Below are positions 35,172 to 48,500 of a DNA stretch of 64,000 nt, piece by piece. The stretch is from Syngnathus acus (lineage: Eukaryota; Chordata; Actinopteri; Syngnathiformes; Syngnathidae), in the NCBI RefSeq assembly GCF_901709675.1, contig NC_051102.1, positions 7,661,412-7,725,411 of the forward strand, read 5' to 3'. The position numbers and the translations under genes were made by a program. The number at the start of each line of letters is the position of its first letter. Position 1 is the stretch's first letter. The notes under the pieces are model-generated. The model was not told the DNA's origin and did not search any database. It saw nothing but the letters and a program-made list of their open reading frames with translations.

Positions 35172-36490
35172 GCCAGATAGTTTGTTTGGATTTTCACCCA
35201 AATAAATCATAGCTCAGTCTGAGGTGTCAGGTCTAGACCAACCCACAGTCACCATAGATTATTATATCTTTAGCCTCTGTTTTGGAAAGTATCATCCTCC
35301 CAGGCGAAAATAAAACATCTCAAAACAGGATGAAATATGGAGTGATTTTGAAGCTGCCTCGTCACTGTTTGACTTAAAAAGGAGTAAGTGGACAATCTAA
35401 TCGAAGTCAATTCAAGAGCGGCGATGAAAACGTCTATTTAAAGAGAAAAAGGCTCAGTTTGGATTGAAAAGAGAATTCTATTCATGCTTTTGCCGACCTT
35501 ATTTCCATTGTGAGGAAGCAGAGCAGTTGGCAGTCAGCACTGCTCCGAAATTGATCGCAAGTCATTTTTATTATATTTAAACGGCAGGGATAAACAAACG
35601 AGCAAAAATAACCAAAAAATAGGATGGAACTAGTTTAGATTCTGCTAGTTTACATTGTAAAGAATCGGCCCTTATGCATTTCCCATGGGAGTATCCTCAA
35701 AGTGAATTGAACTTTGATGCCCTGCTCTGCCGAACAAAACTGGGTACCATGCTATTTGTGCTTATCATACGTGCCGCCTGAGCAGCGCCTCAATAAAGTT
35801 GGACCTGAGCATGTTTAGACGCTGGCGAGCTTTTCACTGTAGGCGCTAAGTAGCTCCTGTTAAGCCGACGCGCTGTGATGCAAAGCTGCTTGGGCTGATA
35901 CATGACAACCCCAGTCCATGAAAATCCATTTTTCCCCATAAGTCCATTATCACAGGTGTTGTCTTTTCACACATGGTCGACACGCTTGCATTTAAATCGC
36001 ACGCACGCTGTGCAATTCCTGCACTATGCTGCGTATGATAAGCAGAGGTGGCAAAAGTAATTACTCTGAAGGTGGAAGTTTGTAGTGTTAAAATGGCTAA
36101 CAATACTTGAACCTTAATATCTCCACCCTTAATTCTATGACAAAATGCCACACGGCAGACTTGCTTTGTTACGGCATGCAACAAAATAGCTACGCTAGCA
36201 ATACTAAGCTAGTTTTTGCACTGTAAAAATGGTATTGTTTGCCATGGCCAAACAATTTCAGTTGAACTCATTTGTAATGGAATGTTGTTAACGTATGCTA
36301 TGCTTGTTTTGCTAATGAAATAAAGTCAAAAGGAAACCACCAAATTTCTTCTCCAGGGTTAGACACTACATCATCGTTCTTACTTGAACAATATATTTTG
36401 CCTACCTAAAATACCTAAACCTAAAATCTCAAAATTGGTGGCAATGAAAAATTCCACAAATCGGTTGTTTTCAGCCGCCGGAACATCCTG
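33394..36490. other. Spacer without recognised genes
   Basis: AT-rich DNA with a (GT)n run at 35,137-35,168. No supported coding region or RNA gene. Confidence 0.45.
35137..35168. repeat. GT microsatellite
   Basis: About 16 pure GT units. Confidence 0.92.
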
Positions 36491-36495
36491 ACCAC

Positions 36496-36568
36496 ACAAA
36501 CAAACAAACAAACAAACAAACAAACAAACAAACAAACAAACAAACAAACAAACAAACAAACAAACAAT
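36496..36568. repeat. CAAA tetranucleotide microsatellite
   Basis: About 18 perfect (CAAA) units followed by CAATCAATCAAT. Confidence 0.95.
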
Positions 36569-37539
36569 CAATCAATACAAGCCAAATATTTGTCAGTGAC
36601 GCGCTTCAAGCTGATTCTCATTGGTGTGCTTCCTATAGAATGATACCTCCTCCATTGTACTGCAACCTATATAATGAATTAGGAAGCCAGTAGAAGAAAT
36701 TATTTTCATGACTTCCTAGGCGGAAAAAATACAACATAGCAGAAGCCGGGGAAAACTGCGGCGCACGACGGTATGTCAAGACCTGTCCGCCTGAAGTAAC
36801 AGCGAGCTAAATTGATCAGAAATATCCAAGACAGAAATAGATGGGGGTCTAGTTAATACACCACTGAGTCATTACTTTTCATGTCCTCGCCGAAAGGCTT
36901 CAATGGCCCTTAAGAATGGAATGGAAATTGAACACAAGAGGTTGTGTGCAAATAATATCTCGGGGGAAGTGGAACGTAGCTCATTATCTGAGGTTATTAT
37001 GACCACCCTGTTCCGAGGAACTGTAAATATTGATGTGTTTGGATCACTAGATCCTCGAGAACACCAATCCAGAGGTCGAACCAATGTCTGAATACCAACT
37101 TGTGAAAACAGAGCTAAATTTAGTAAAACATAAACACCGGTTACGAGTTACTACAAAAACACTGGAGGGGGGTCAAAGATGGAGAGCTGAGGATGTTACC
37201 AATAAGGACTTGCCATTTACCACCTGTGTCTGTTTTGTGCGCCATGTTACCTGATTACTTTCTCCCGGTCCCATCAGTCATCCCCTCATGGGACAGCCAG
37301 TCACCTCCTTCTCCCGGCACTTATGTTTGGCCCAGCTGAGTCCCCTTCCCCGATGTAATTTGACTGAGTGCCGATTTCCGTTCAATTGTTGTTGTTTATT
37401 TGCAGTCAATGGCCTTGAAACTGCCGTCGTACTTCAACTTGGTTCGTTTGGATTGGCAAAAAAGTATTTTTTATATTTTTCTGAATATTTTTTTTTATTA
37501 GATTTTAAGTCAGAGCATTATCATTTTGGGCATATGTCA

Positions 37540-37612
37540 AACATGACCAAAAAGATTTTCTTTTATGTGGACCCCTAATTGATGACTCAAAACCCCAGTT
37601 TAAGAACCACTG
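37540..37612. mobile_element. Degenerate hAT end fragment
   Basis: GGACCCCTAATTGATGACTC and then CCCCAGTTTAAGAACCACTG, the latter like the terminal repeat of hAT derivatives whose other end reads CAGTGGTTCTTAAC. Only one end is recognisable. Confidence 0.5.
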
Positions 37613-39182
37613 ATTGAGGCCAATTTTACTTGCAGCCAATTGTTATTCCATGGAATCGTCCGATTGTCATCGTCTGGTAGATTAGTACAACCCCCTTCGA
37701 CTTTCTTGCACGTGTTTTCGATGTCTAATTAAAATAAGCAGTGTGTGTCCATTTGCAATTACAATTGAATGGATGGATAGATTTCAAAGTGAGGGACCAC
37801 AGACAACTCACGCTGTGAGGAGTTTTAGATTGTCAGACCAAGTAAACAGTGTATATAATTAAAATGCTCACGTAAATTAAAATGTAGCATTTGTTGGTGG
37901 TTACGTTTTTCTAGCTATTAAGCGTTCAGATACAATCTAATTACATGCTTGTTAATATTTAATGAATAGAACTGCTAAGGTAGTATATATATAGCAATAA
38001 CATCCTGCTCTTGCCACTTAAACGTTGCTAGTCACCTGAGCGCAGAGACGAGAATATACGTATTACAGTATGTCGCTCATGACGCCATTCACCCGCAATT
38101 CAAATTTCAATGCTAATCTACAATGTGAGCCACGTGATGTTATGTTTGCCCAAAAATGTTTTTCCCCTTCAAGCAGAAAAGGCCTCTTGATATTTAAAGA
38201 ACATTCATCTGCCTTGGAAATTAGCATCCGGTTCTACGCTTCTGACACTTAACATTCTCCGAAGCGCTGCAGGCTTGGAGAAGGTTGAGTGGTGCTTCTT
38301 CCCCATCACCTGCTGCAAGACTACACGTCGAGTCCGTCACGTGGTACGTCGACATGTACTGTACGGCACAATCCACAGCAGACCGGATGGCTATATGAAT
38401 ACTGTCAGATTGTCTTGGACTTGGGAGTTTTCTGTGAATATTGTGACCTTTTGCTGGTCTCCCAGGACTTTTTCACATTTCAGTAAACTATAAGTGAGTC
38501 ATCGAAATTGTAAAAGATGTCAGCTATAGAGCGTTACAACGCAACGTTTCTGCGATGTTCTTGTTATCAACCTGCACGACATGAAACATGACCTTTATGT
38601 TTACAACTGTACAAAGTTGAGATTTTGCGGCCCCGACTCATGTTAACCCAGAAATAGCAGGTACGGGCTCCCATTTGGCTGAGCCAAACAACTTTACGGC
38701 TGGATAACATGTTTGATGTCTTTTTATTGAATTACAATCGATTACAAATCAAAAAAGATAACAGGAAGTTGGGTTTGTACTGAGTGTGTTTGGGAGTACA
38801 TGCAGTTATTTTCTGTTTCTGGTTGGTTGTTTCCCCATGTGCACATCTGTTTCTCAAGAATTAGTGGTACAAAACTAATAATAATAATAATAAAATAATT
38901 TTCATCCCTTGCCCTATAGGTTAAGACGCAAATGTTTCCACATACTAGAAAATAACCTAACAGAGATGATCTTGAGTTTGTAGTACATATTAATACACTA
39001 TAATATAATTAACAAGTAATAATAAATAAATAAAATAATAATATAGTTAAACAATGTAAACCCGTGATCATGCAATGTTCCACTTTGCAAAGCTATAATA
39101 GAACTTTTAGTACTACAAGGTAATTACAAACTCTTATTTGGGGCGTACCGTGATCAAATTACCAAGTTGAATAATGACCCAG

Positions 39183-39200
39183 AGTTAACAGCCACCCCCC
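39183..39200. repeat. Poly-C tract
   Basis: A run of about 16-17 C in the crhr2 upstream region, ten bases before a CRE. Confidence 0.9.
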
Positions 39201-39211
39201 CCCCCCCCCCA

Positions 39212-39219
39212 TGACGTCA
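39212..39219. promoter_or_regulatory. Perfect cAMP response element upstream of crhr2
   Basis: TGACGTCA, the full palindromic CREB/ATF site, 379 bp upstream of the crhr2 ATG. The extended context ATGACGTCATCACGCATCA also carries a half-site-like TCACG. Whether it is inside the active promoter is inferred from position. Confidence 0.6.
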
Positions 39220-39359
39220 TCACGCATCAGGAGAGTATTCGGTGCTAAATAGCAATTCCATTTAGGGTAATATAATTAAAGGCTTAACCCAACAAATCTA
39301 GTCGTTTATATAATACAGTAAAATAATGAAGGACATGCGTTTACGGTAACCATGCAAAC

Positions 39360-39597
39360 GAATCATTTCTGCCTGTTCTCCTCAATGACGTTGTGCTTCA
39401 TGGACGCGTTCACCTGACGTTTATTACGTTGTCTGTGATGGGGAGCGCTTCTGATTGGCCACCGCGATGACAGCCAAATAGGAGCGCGCGTCCTCCCTCC
39501 GCTTCGATCGTCAGGGGAGCGAACCGCCGCTCGCTCACTCGCTCGCTCGCTCAGCGCTCGGTGCGCGCGCGCCCCACCATCCACATGCACTGGGACC
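39360..39597 (+). promoter_or_regulatory. GC-rich crhr2 promoter / 5' UTR region
   Basis: About 240 bp that are clearly GC- and CpG-richer than the AT-rich flanks, with CGCTCGCTCGCTCGCTCAG at about 39,540 and GCGCGCGCGCC just before the ATG. No TATA box is seen. This is consistent with a CpG-type promoter. Confidence 0.55.
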
Positions 39598-42500
39598 ATG
39601 GATGCAACCCTCTACCAGATCATATTCGGGGAGCTGGTGGACTTAAATTGCACTTTGCTGGACGCGTTTCAAGACACTTTGTGGGAAAATGCTTCACTTT
39701 CACTCTTGGGCACTGATGGTAAGAGGGAGCACTACACTCTTGACGGGGGAGGAGGAATTGGCAACTCAAATGGAAGCTTTTTTTTTTTTTTTTTTTTTTT
39801 TAAATCCCTCCCAGGTTTCTACTGTAACGCCACTATTGATGAGATTGGCACCTGCTGGCCACGGAGCAGCACCGGGAGGATTGTGGAGAGACCCTGCCCC
39901 GAGTACATTAACGGAGTCAAGTACAACACTAACAGTAAGTCGTTTTAACCCTCGAGGGGAAAAAAAAGGAAGTTTCAGATTTTTGTTTCAGGCTCTGCAT
40001 GCTTCCCACGCTGTTGTTTGATGCAAGCGTATATGACAGGGGGGGGTGACAATTGTTAGCTCACCTCCTGTCACTGAAATAGATGCTCCACACGGAGGTA
40101 TGTGTGATGCTACAAGACAAGGCACTTAAAGTGAGATGGCAACTCTTTCTTACAAGCTTGAGTTTTGACTCTTGTGTCAGGGGGAATTAAAGAGTCCTGG
40201 ATGAAAGAAATAAACAAAACAAACAAAAAAATCCGCAAAAACAAAACCCACAAAACACAATGATCACAAAAAAACAAAACAATTTTCATCAATTTTGAAA
40301 GGCCAACCAGTGCCTGGTCATTTTCACCGTTGTGCAAAATTTCATCCACTCGATTGTTTCCTGGTGTGTTTCATGTCTTGGAATTTCTTTTGTACGCTTC
40401 CCCTGACTTTAAAGATACGAGGAGTGAAACTAGTTCATGAACAGTGCCGGCTCTACGCAGGGGGAAGAGGGGGCAACGCCCCCTCAAACAGATGTCCTGC
40501 CCCCTCGAATCAAACTTTTAGAAGTGAAAAACCTGCTGATAGAAACACACGTTAATCAGCCCCCTCTCTTCTCTCATGTCGGTGCAGTGTGTGTCCTCAC
40601 ACAGCCTGCTGTCAGGACTCCGCGCACCTCCGTAAACATCCAATCACTGTGAGTCTGCAAATGAGGCAAGACGCAGCCAGAGAGTGTCAAGTTACAGTCA
40701 GCGCGGTAGGAGTTGGAAGAAGCAGTAAAAACTCCACCAAAGTCGTCGTAATGACCCGTGATATAACTAATGATTAACGACAACTCAAATAATAGTTAAT
40801 ATAACATTCATATTATATGTTCCGCCCCCCTGAGAGATTGCCACCTTATTGTGGTCAGGGGGTTTGCGTGCCTCAGTGACGTTAAGAGCAATACCAGCAG
40901 AAGCTTTAATCTTCAGGTGGGACACCCAACCTGGACAGGTCTTAGTGTAGAGGCCTGACAGAGTGCAATCTACTTCTCCAGGTTGAGATCTGGACACACA
41001 GCTAACAACTGCCGTGAAGAAAACACTAACAGTGTTAAAAATGTGTAAAAAAAAAAGAAAAAAAAAAAAAAAAAAGAACATGCCCCCTTCACATTTCTGA
41101 CTGCCCCCTCTTATGTGCATTCCTAGAACCGGCCCTGCTCATGAAGCTTCATTTTCCCATGTAGCCATTAATCAGCCATGCAGCAAACACCCATCCATCT
41201 GCCTGCTGTATTGTTTCATTTCACCCGTGGGTGTGTTTCTGCGTGATACCTCTGCAATCAACGTTTGAAAGGTGCAGTTAAATGTTCAATTTTTTTTTAC
41301 ATACAGCATTGATTGTACATCTCACATCAGAAAATTACTAGTCTCCTCGACAGCATGCGTTCATTGATGTCGTCGCCTTCAACCGGAGACGTGAGTGCTA
41401 ATTATTTTGGGCAACACTGCCCTCAAAACAAACTTTAACGCCATCAATATAAATGACTCCTCTCCTATCCGCAAGGCCATTTTAATTGGCTGTGAATTTA
41501 CTATGCAAAGCTTCTCTTTAAATTAGTTTATCATTTCAGGAGGCGCGTGCAAACAATGGCGGCAACATGAGTCCTCGCGGGGATTTCCATGCTGGAGCTG
41601 CCGCAGCGTGAAAGCGCAGAAGCTTGGCGTGTTTGCTCGTACGCACATGTTTTTTTATTTTTTTTTTATAAAAAGGTTTGACAGGTGCAGGCAGGTCATA
41701 CCCGCGACTCTATGCTGTGACGTTAGTATGTTTGAAGCATTCACGTGTCACAACAAGTCACAAGTGCGAGCTCTCTGGTCATCTTGAGACATCCATGGCG
41801 TGATTAGACAAGAAGCTTCCGAACAAGAAGCTTCCGATTGTACTGGGGGTTTGCAGAGGAGGCTGAGTTGATGACAAATGAGCACCTAAAACCTCCCTTC
41901 CCTTGCTTCTTTGACACTACAGCAGCTATTTGCATTTCTCCCCTTTTTCCATATTTGTAGCGTTTCTATTCTGGAAACCAAGGAAATCAGCACAATAAGG
42001 CAATACGGTTGCAAATTTATTTTTCAATGCAGTGATTGATTTCCAGAAGAAATGCATTATAAAAACATTTCAAAAGAAAAATCTTTTTTCTATATTTGTG
42101 TGACGCCACAGCGGGAGCTTCGGGTTGCTTCCTAATTGCCAATCACGGAGTTGTGGCTCGCTCCAGAGCTCACATTTGTGATGGGAAATATGAAACAAAC
42201 TTAACATTTCATATTATCAGGATGGATGTTTTTGACCGGACAAAAATGAAAGCACTGACAGATTGAACATGGCCTCTCAGGTAAGGGGATGGAAATTCCC
42301 GTCCATGTTTTGCAGCCTGTATGAATATTAATGTGCGTGCAGAGTGCTGTAAGAGGTTTATGCATTTTTTAAAACGGCCCGTGTCCTTCTTTGTGTATTT
42401 ATAGTTGGTTAAGTCGGCGTAAAACGGGCAAGGTTGGGACCGTGCCGTTTTTAGATGTTTGAAAACATTTTTTTTTGCCACCGTGTGATCTTGTCCGTCA

Positions 42501-45500
42501 GGCCTCGGGCGAAACAATGTGCCGTTCGTCAGCTTTGCAAAGTCGAGCCGTATCTCGGTCAACCGCTTTTTTTCCCCGCTCGGCGGCTGAGCTAATTATT
42601 GTCTGAATTACAATGGCTTCCCCGGATGGTCGCCACCATAGCGGCGCACTCCTCGTTTCATTGTGGTGCAGAGGACCTTTATGGGCAGCGGCGCCAAGAG
42701 TCGGGACGGGTATTGATTCCCTTATCAAGATTGATAATGTCGGAGTCATATCGGCTTGTCGCTTTACACTACATCTGGAATGAGCGATAAGAATCGCGTG
42801 GCTTGTTATGAAAGTGAAGCAGAGAGACGACCGTGTGTGAACTTGAGTCACCTTTTTTGTGGCTCACAATAAAAAATGAGCTGAATCGACGTTAGGTGGC
42901 AGGGTTGGGGTATCGATAAGGTGAGAATGGGCTTTGAGTTAGACTTAAGGCTTCGTTTTCACTTGGGGTCTTTTTGCCTTAATTTGATGTGATATATTTT
43001 ATCTAATAATGTCAAGTGAAACTCTATTTTAAAAGCACATCAAATGAACTATTGTGGAGAAATGCAAGCAAGGACCTGGTCACACTGCTCAACATACATG
43101 ACTAGAATAGAAGATTGAACATTTACTATTAGATCAATTTGCTACATTTCAGTACACAAAAGCTTTTAGTCCGGTGGCTGCTTCTCTTGTGTGAAGTCAT
43201 TCTCCCGCAGTCTATGTGACTGGGTCAGTGAGCTTGCTTAGTGTGTATTGCAAACATTTCACCTACCGTTGCACAGCAAGTTCCCCGTGAGATTTAATCA
43301 GCTATAGCAGACACCAATCTCCTTGTATCAAATTCGGGGCTTCACCCTGATAGTGTTCCACCCTACCAAATAAAAATGATCATTTAAATATATAAATAAA
43401 AGTGCAAAACAAAAGATACATCCTGATATTGAAGAAAACTGTTTTTCTTTTGACTGGAGGTGATGTTTCTGTTTTTTATTCTATTTCCATTTAAAGCTGT
43501 CACAGCTGCCTTCTTGGCTTTAAAGCTTCTCTGCGGAGCTTTTTGCCTGCAGGTAAGCCCGTTCCACTTGTATTCCATTTTGCATACAATTCTTTGAAGA
43601 AGCGCCCCGGCACTTTTCTACATCTGGCGTTGGGAAATGAGTAGCGATCTCCACGAGGGAATGTGGGAAAAAGTCAAGTCGAACACCGCTGAGGCCATGC
43701 AATTCTAATTTTCACCAACATTTTAGGGGGCACAATAAATGACTGAAATCGGATGCTTGTAATTTAAAACTGGTGTCAAAACCCAAATGACAGCGTTTTT
43801 GATGGGAACATGGCTTGGAGGATACAAAGTTATTGAACATGCACAACTATAAAATCTAAAGCCATAACAACGATACTAACAGCCAATCTGGGACCAATGG
43901 AATCAGAATTTCAAGCATTTCTTTCCCTCCTTTTAGTGCACAATTTACTTAGGGTCAAATTGGGGCCAATATATGAATAGCAACAAGTCTTAATTCGACA
44001 TTTTACCAACAGTTTGAAGAGCATTTCATTTTTTTCCCAGTCAGTATACGTCACTGGCATACATAGATAACTACCGTATTTTCCGGACTATAAGGCGCAC
44101 CTAAAAACCTAAAATTTTCTCAAAAGCCGACAGTGCGCCTTATAGTCCGGTGCGCCTTATATATAGACCAAATTCCTAAATTTAAACTGGCCCGAAGCAT
44201 TGTGTCATGAAATCAATCATAAGTGGCCCGCTGAAGACTATGAATCATGAATCAAAAAGACTATGGATCATTATTTTGTGATTATAAAGTAATTTGTTGC
44301 GTCTGAAGTTGATATAAAAAAGATCAAATGGAGAATGATTTGATTTGGATTAAAAATCTGACATGATGCATTAATGGTGCGCCTTATATAAGGACAAAGT
44401 TTGAAAATGGGCCATTCATTGAAGGTGCGCCTTATAGTCCGGAAAATACGGTACAGCCGTATTTGTAATTCATAACAAATAATTTTCAGACCATTTAAGT
44501 GTGATTGGATCAATTCCGTAGCGCACCTGATTACCCCTAATGAATCCCTCATGAATCAATCAAACACCACAGTGTGATCATTGCACTGATAGTCACTAAA
44601 TGTAATTAATAAGCTCCCACGCAAATGTATGTTAAAGACGGAGATACAAATGTGACGCTACATTGTAAAATATCAAATAAATAAATGGTATTTTTTGATA
44701 AGCTGAAGAACGTCTGACATTGACATAAAGTGATGGTATGTGTTGCTCGTACAGTATGCTCTCATTACCCCGACACGCGATTTCATGTTTGCTTCTTGCC
44801 CCCCCCTCAGGGTCTCTTAACTCTGGCGCATGTCTCTCACCAACTGATTGCGGTAAAAAGCGACTGATGGCAAATGCTCGGCCGGCATGTATACATACCG
44901 TACAGGAGCGAAGATTGTATTAATTCCCTCATGCGACAAGAGGCCATGAAGAGAAGGCGGAGAGTTAAAGAGCAGCGGATGAGTCATCGGCCTGTCTCTT
45001 CCAGTGACCATTAACACACTTGTCATACACAATCCCGTGAAACCAACGATAACATTGCTCAATAAAATGCACTGATGGGGACAGGACGGTGGCCATGTTT
45101 GAAATGCTGCTTGGCAAAAAAAACTTAATCTGAATCTCGTGAAGTGACAATGGTCGGATGCGCTTTCCTTCCTGTCCTCAGCTTCTTCGCGTGCACTTCC
45201 GGGCGACTGACTCCCGACTCTCAAATTCGTCCCGCGGTAAAATTTTCCGAATGCGGGCAAGATTTCCTAACATACAGACTTATTCATTTCAGACTTTTTT
45301 TTAAATTTTATCTTAACTACATTTTTAAATGTAAGTGAACTCAAGATGTGAGCTTACTACTCTTAATGGGTCTATTAAAAAAAAAAAAAAAAGCCAAATT
45401 GTCCACTCTAATAGTGTTTCTCAACCTTTTTTAGCCTCCTAATTTTATACTCTTTTGGTAATCACAGCTAAACTTTTCTCCTTGTCATTTTTCTTTTGTT

Positions 45501-48500
45501 AACTGATGTGTGAAAGGCATTACACAAGTCCTAAATTACCTTCAGGTCACTTCCCTTTCATGTCACAAGAACAAAATGAAACAACCAAGGATTTGCCATG
45601 GGAACAATTGAATGCCTTCAATGCTTAAGACTGTCGGTCAAAACGTTTTCTAAGCAGATCAGGAAGGAATAATTATGCAAAACACTCCACACTAACCCTC
45701 ATCCTAATCTTAAAAGATATAAGATATCCAGTTATTGGGCTTTTTCTGACTTTAATCGAAGGGGAGGGCTAAAGCGCCAATGCGGTTTGCTTATCTGTAC
45801 GTGTACACCGATTCACTTGATTGTATCTCAAAATCTTCAAACACAACACATACATACTAGCCTATACCTCTTTTTAGTATAAAACATGAATCCATTTGTC
45901 TAAACCGCTAATCCTCACGGATGGCAGCTAAATAGCTGCTAGCTAGTTAGCGACAAGCTAATGTAGAGAACAGACTGATAGATGAAGAAGAGGAAATGTA
46001 TTTTCAGGGCTTTTGAGGTTTCGGCGATGTCGATACAACTTTGTGAACCGTTCCTTTCCTTCTCATTGGTTTTTTATTATCCCCGCTAACCTGCTCAAAA
46101 TTGCTGCCGGCATCCAATTAGGATGCAGACGACCTTTTGTCACTGCCTCTTGAATTTGGGCTCGCATCCGAAACAGCTAGCTAATCCCTGGCACGAGCGG
46201 AAGGATTTCCACAACGTTGCTCTGCGTGTATCCCCTTTCTGCAAAAACCTCGACTGATTTGCTGCATGGGCTGAAGCGTGAAAGGCTCACCCTTGATTGC
46301 GTGTGAGGGGAAATAGATTTTGGAAGACAGTTGTTTCAAGCAGCGCTGTTCGAGGCTTTTGACATGGACAATTCATTTGAGCGAAAGTGAAGGGAACTTT
46401 TCATTGCGCTCTGCTGAAAAACATCAAGTCGGGAGGGCAGTTTTGCTTTCGTCTCCTGATTGTATTCTGTCGACTGATTATATGTTAGGAAAACTGACCA
46501 CGAGAGCACTGACTATAACAAAAAAGTGCTGATTTGACACGTGACCCCATGTCTTGATTGGACATTGTGCATAGGGTGGCAATTTAATTGTCCTCAGACA
46601 CATTTCTTTTAATCCAGATTTCACCGATTTATAAACTGTGGGTGTTTGCGCCGTTGTGGGGCGGGGGGAACATAGCTTTACCATCCAATGGAAGCGACGC
46701 CCCTAATCTCTTAAAATCCAGGAGTCCATTCAGTCCATTTAAATAGCGCTGCAAGATGATCTCCACTTGCCGATGTACAATTAGCCGCTCGACCCCCGAT
46801 CGTGCGTCCGTGTGTGACCTGAATGCGTCTTCTCCTCTTGTTGGTCGGTTTGACTTGTCGTACGAGTCGCTCTCACTACACCGACAGCAATGTGCGCACG
46901 TAAAATAAACCTTCAAAACCGACAATCTAACGATAAGCTTTCAAATCCATGTGGATGTTACGCTGCCTTTAGCTTGCAACTGACAACCATGTGACACCCG
47001 ACGGAGCACTAACAGACTCAAATGCAAGAGGAAAGAAGTCCAAGCCTTCAAGAATAGGACGGTAATAGCGCCTGACATGGCTCAGAGGGAGGTTTTTTAA
47101 CTGCACGGCGTCCTCACTTTACGACGGAAACCCTTCCTGCGGCGATGATGCAACCTCAAGTCGTTTGTTACTGACTGACGCGGTGCTAACTAAACTCAAT
47201 TACAGTAAATATTTGTATGTTAACCGAGGACCTCCTTGACGCACTTTCATTAGTCAATGCATACAATTAACATATAAAGCACCTGTCAGAAGAGTGAATC
47301 TACTCGCCATGATAACAAGTCCTACTTAGTGGAGTGTGGACATCTGTCAAGGCTGAGCAACCATAATTTGGATAGGCACCAAATTGCCCGCCTTCGTAGA
47401 CACTCACCTCCTGTTTATCTCTTCATTAAGATTCATGATTAATTCAGCGGAAAATTAAAGAAAATGCGAGCAAAATGTCCTGTGGCTCAAAGGGAAAGAA
47501 CGAAGATCCAGTTATGAGTTGTTGTATTCCTTGGCCCTTCCTTCCGCAGATATCTCTACAAAGTGTTATTTGGTAACAAATGCAAAAGCACACGTGGGTG
47601 TGAGAAATTAAACGTGACTCAGACGTGGCACCTTCTCGGCTTATTTCAAAAGTCAAGACTCCGAAGCAGTCTGTACTTTAAAAAGGGTACGTTTCAAATG
47701 TATTCTGCATAACAGGCACAAAAATAGTCACAAATCCAAACTGGAGACCGCCTTAAAAAAAATGCTGTGGCAAGCGAGACACTTTTTTGTCACACATTTC
47801 CTTTCTGACTGTTCAGTGATTTTAGCTTGAACATAAGACCAAGAGCTTCTCTGAAATGCAGGTTCTTACACAAGGCTTGGGGAACATTTCAGTATTCATA
47901 ATGTGATGGCCAGTCTTAATTACTGGGGGGGGAAAAAAAATGGATGCGACGCCGTTTGCAATCAAGGCCTTCTTTCATTTGAGGCTTTATAAGCGCCAAA
48001 TTATGGAAAGGCCCTTTTCAAATGGATTCTAAGGCTAAAAAAATGAATACATTTGTAGGCGTGTCCTGATGAAAATCCCTCAAAGCTATATACTCGCGAT
48101 GTTAATATTCCACCAATTTTGAATCTCATATCATAGATACGTAGATGGAGCAGATCTGTCTCGCCTTGTACGCCTCTTCTCTGCAGTCTCAACAACTGCT
48201 TAGCTAACATTCTAATATATTACTTTGAATGATGCCATAATTTACAGCTGCCAGTAATAATTCATATTCTAAATATTATTGGCCTCTTTAAAATAGTACA
48301 GACTACAGCTAATAGATTCATTAAAAACAATCCATAAACTACAAATGAGAGAAAAATGATTTGTTGGGTAAAATAAATTACAAATGAATGAGTGATGGTG
48401 ATATGATGATTTGTGTGTGTGTGTTCACCTGGTCTCTGACACGTGTAACACTCTGGCCTTGCTCCAGTTCCCCCGCTGCCTAAGCGAATCACTTTATCAA

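Noticed and set aside
36496-36568. CRISPR-like array of short repeats
   Set aside because: Contiguous tetranucleotide repeat without spacers in a vertebrate genome.
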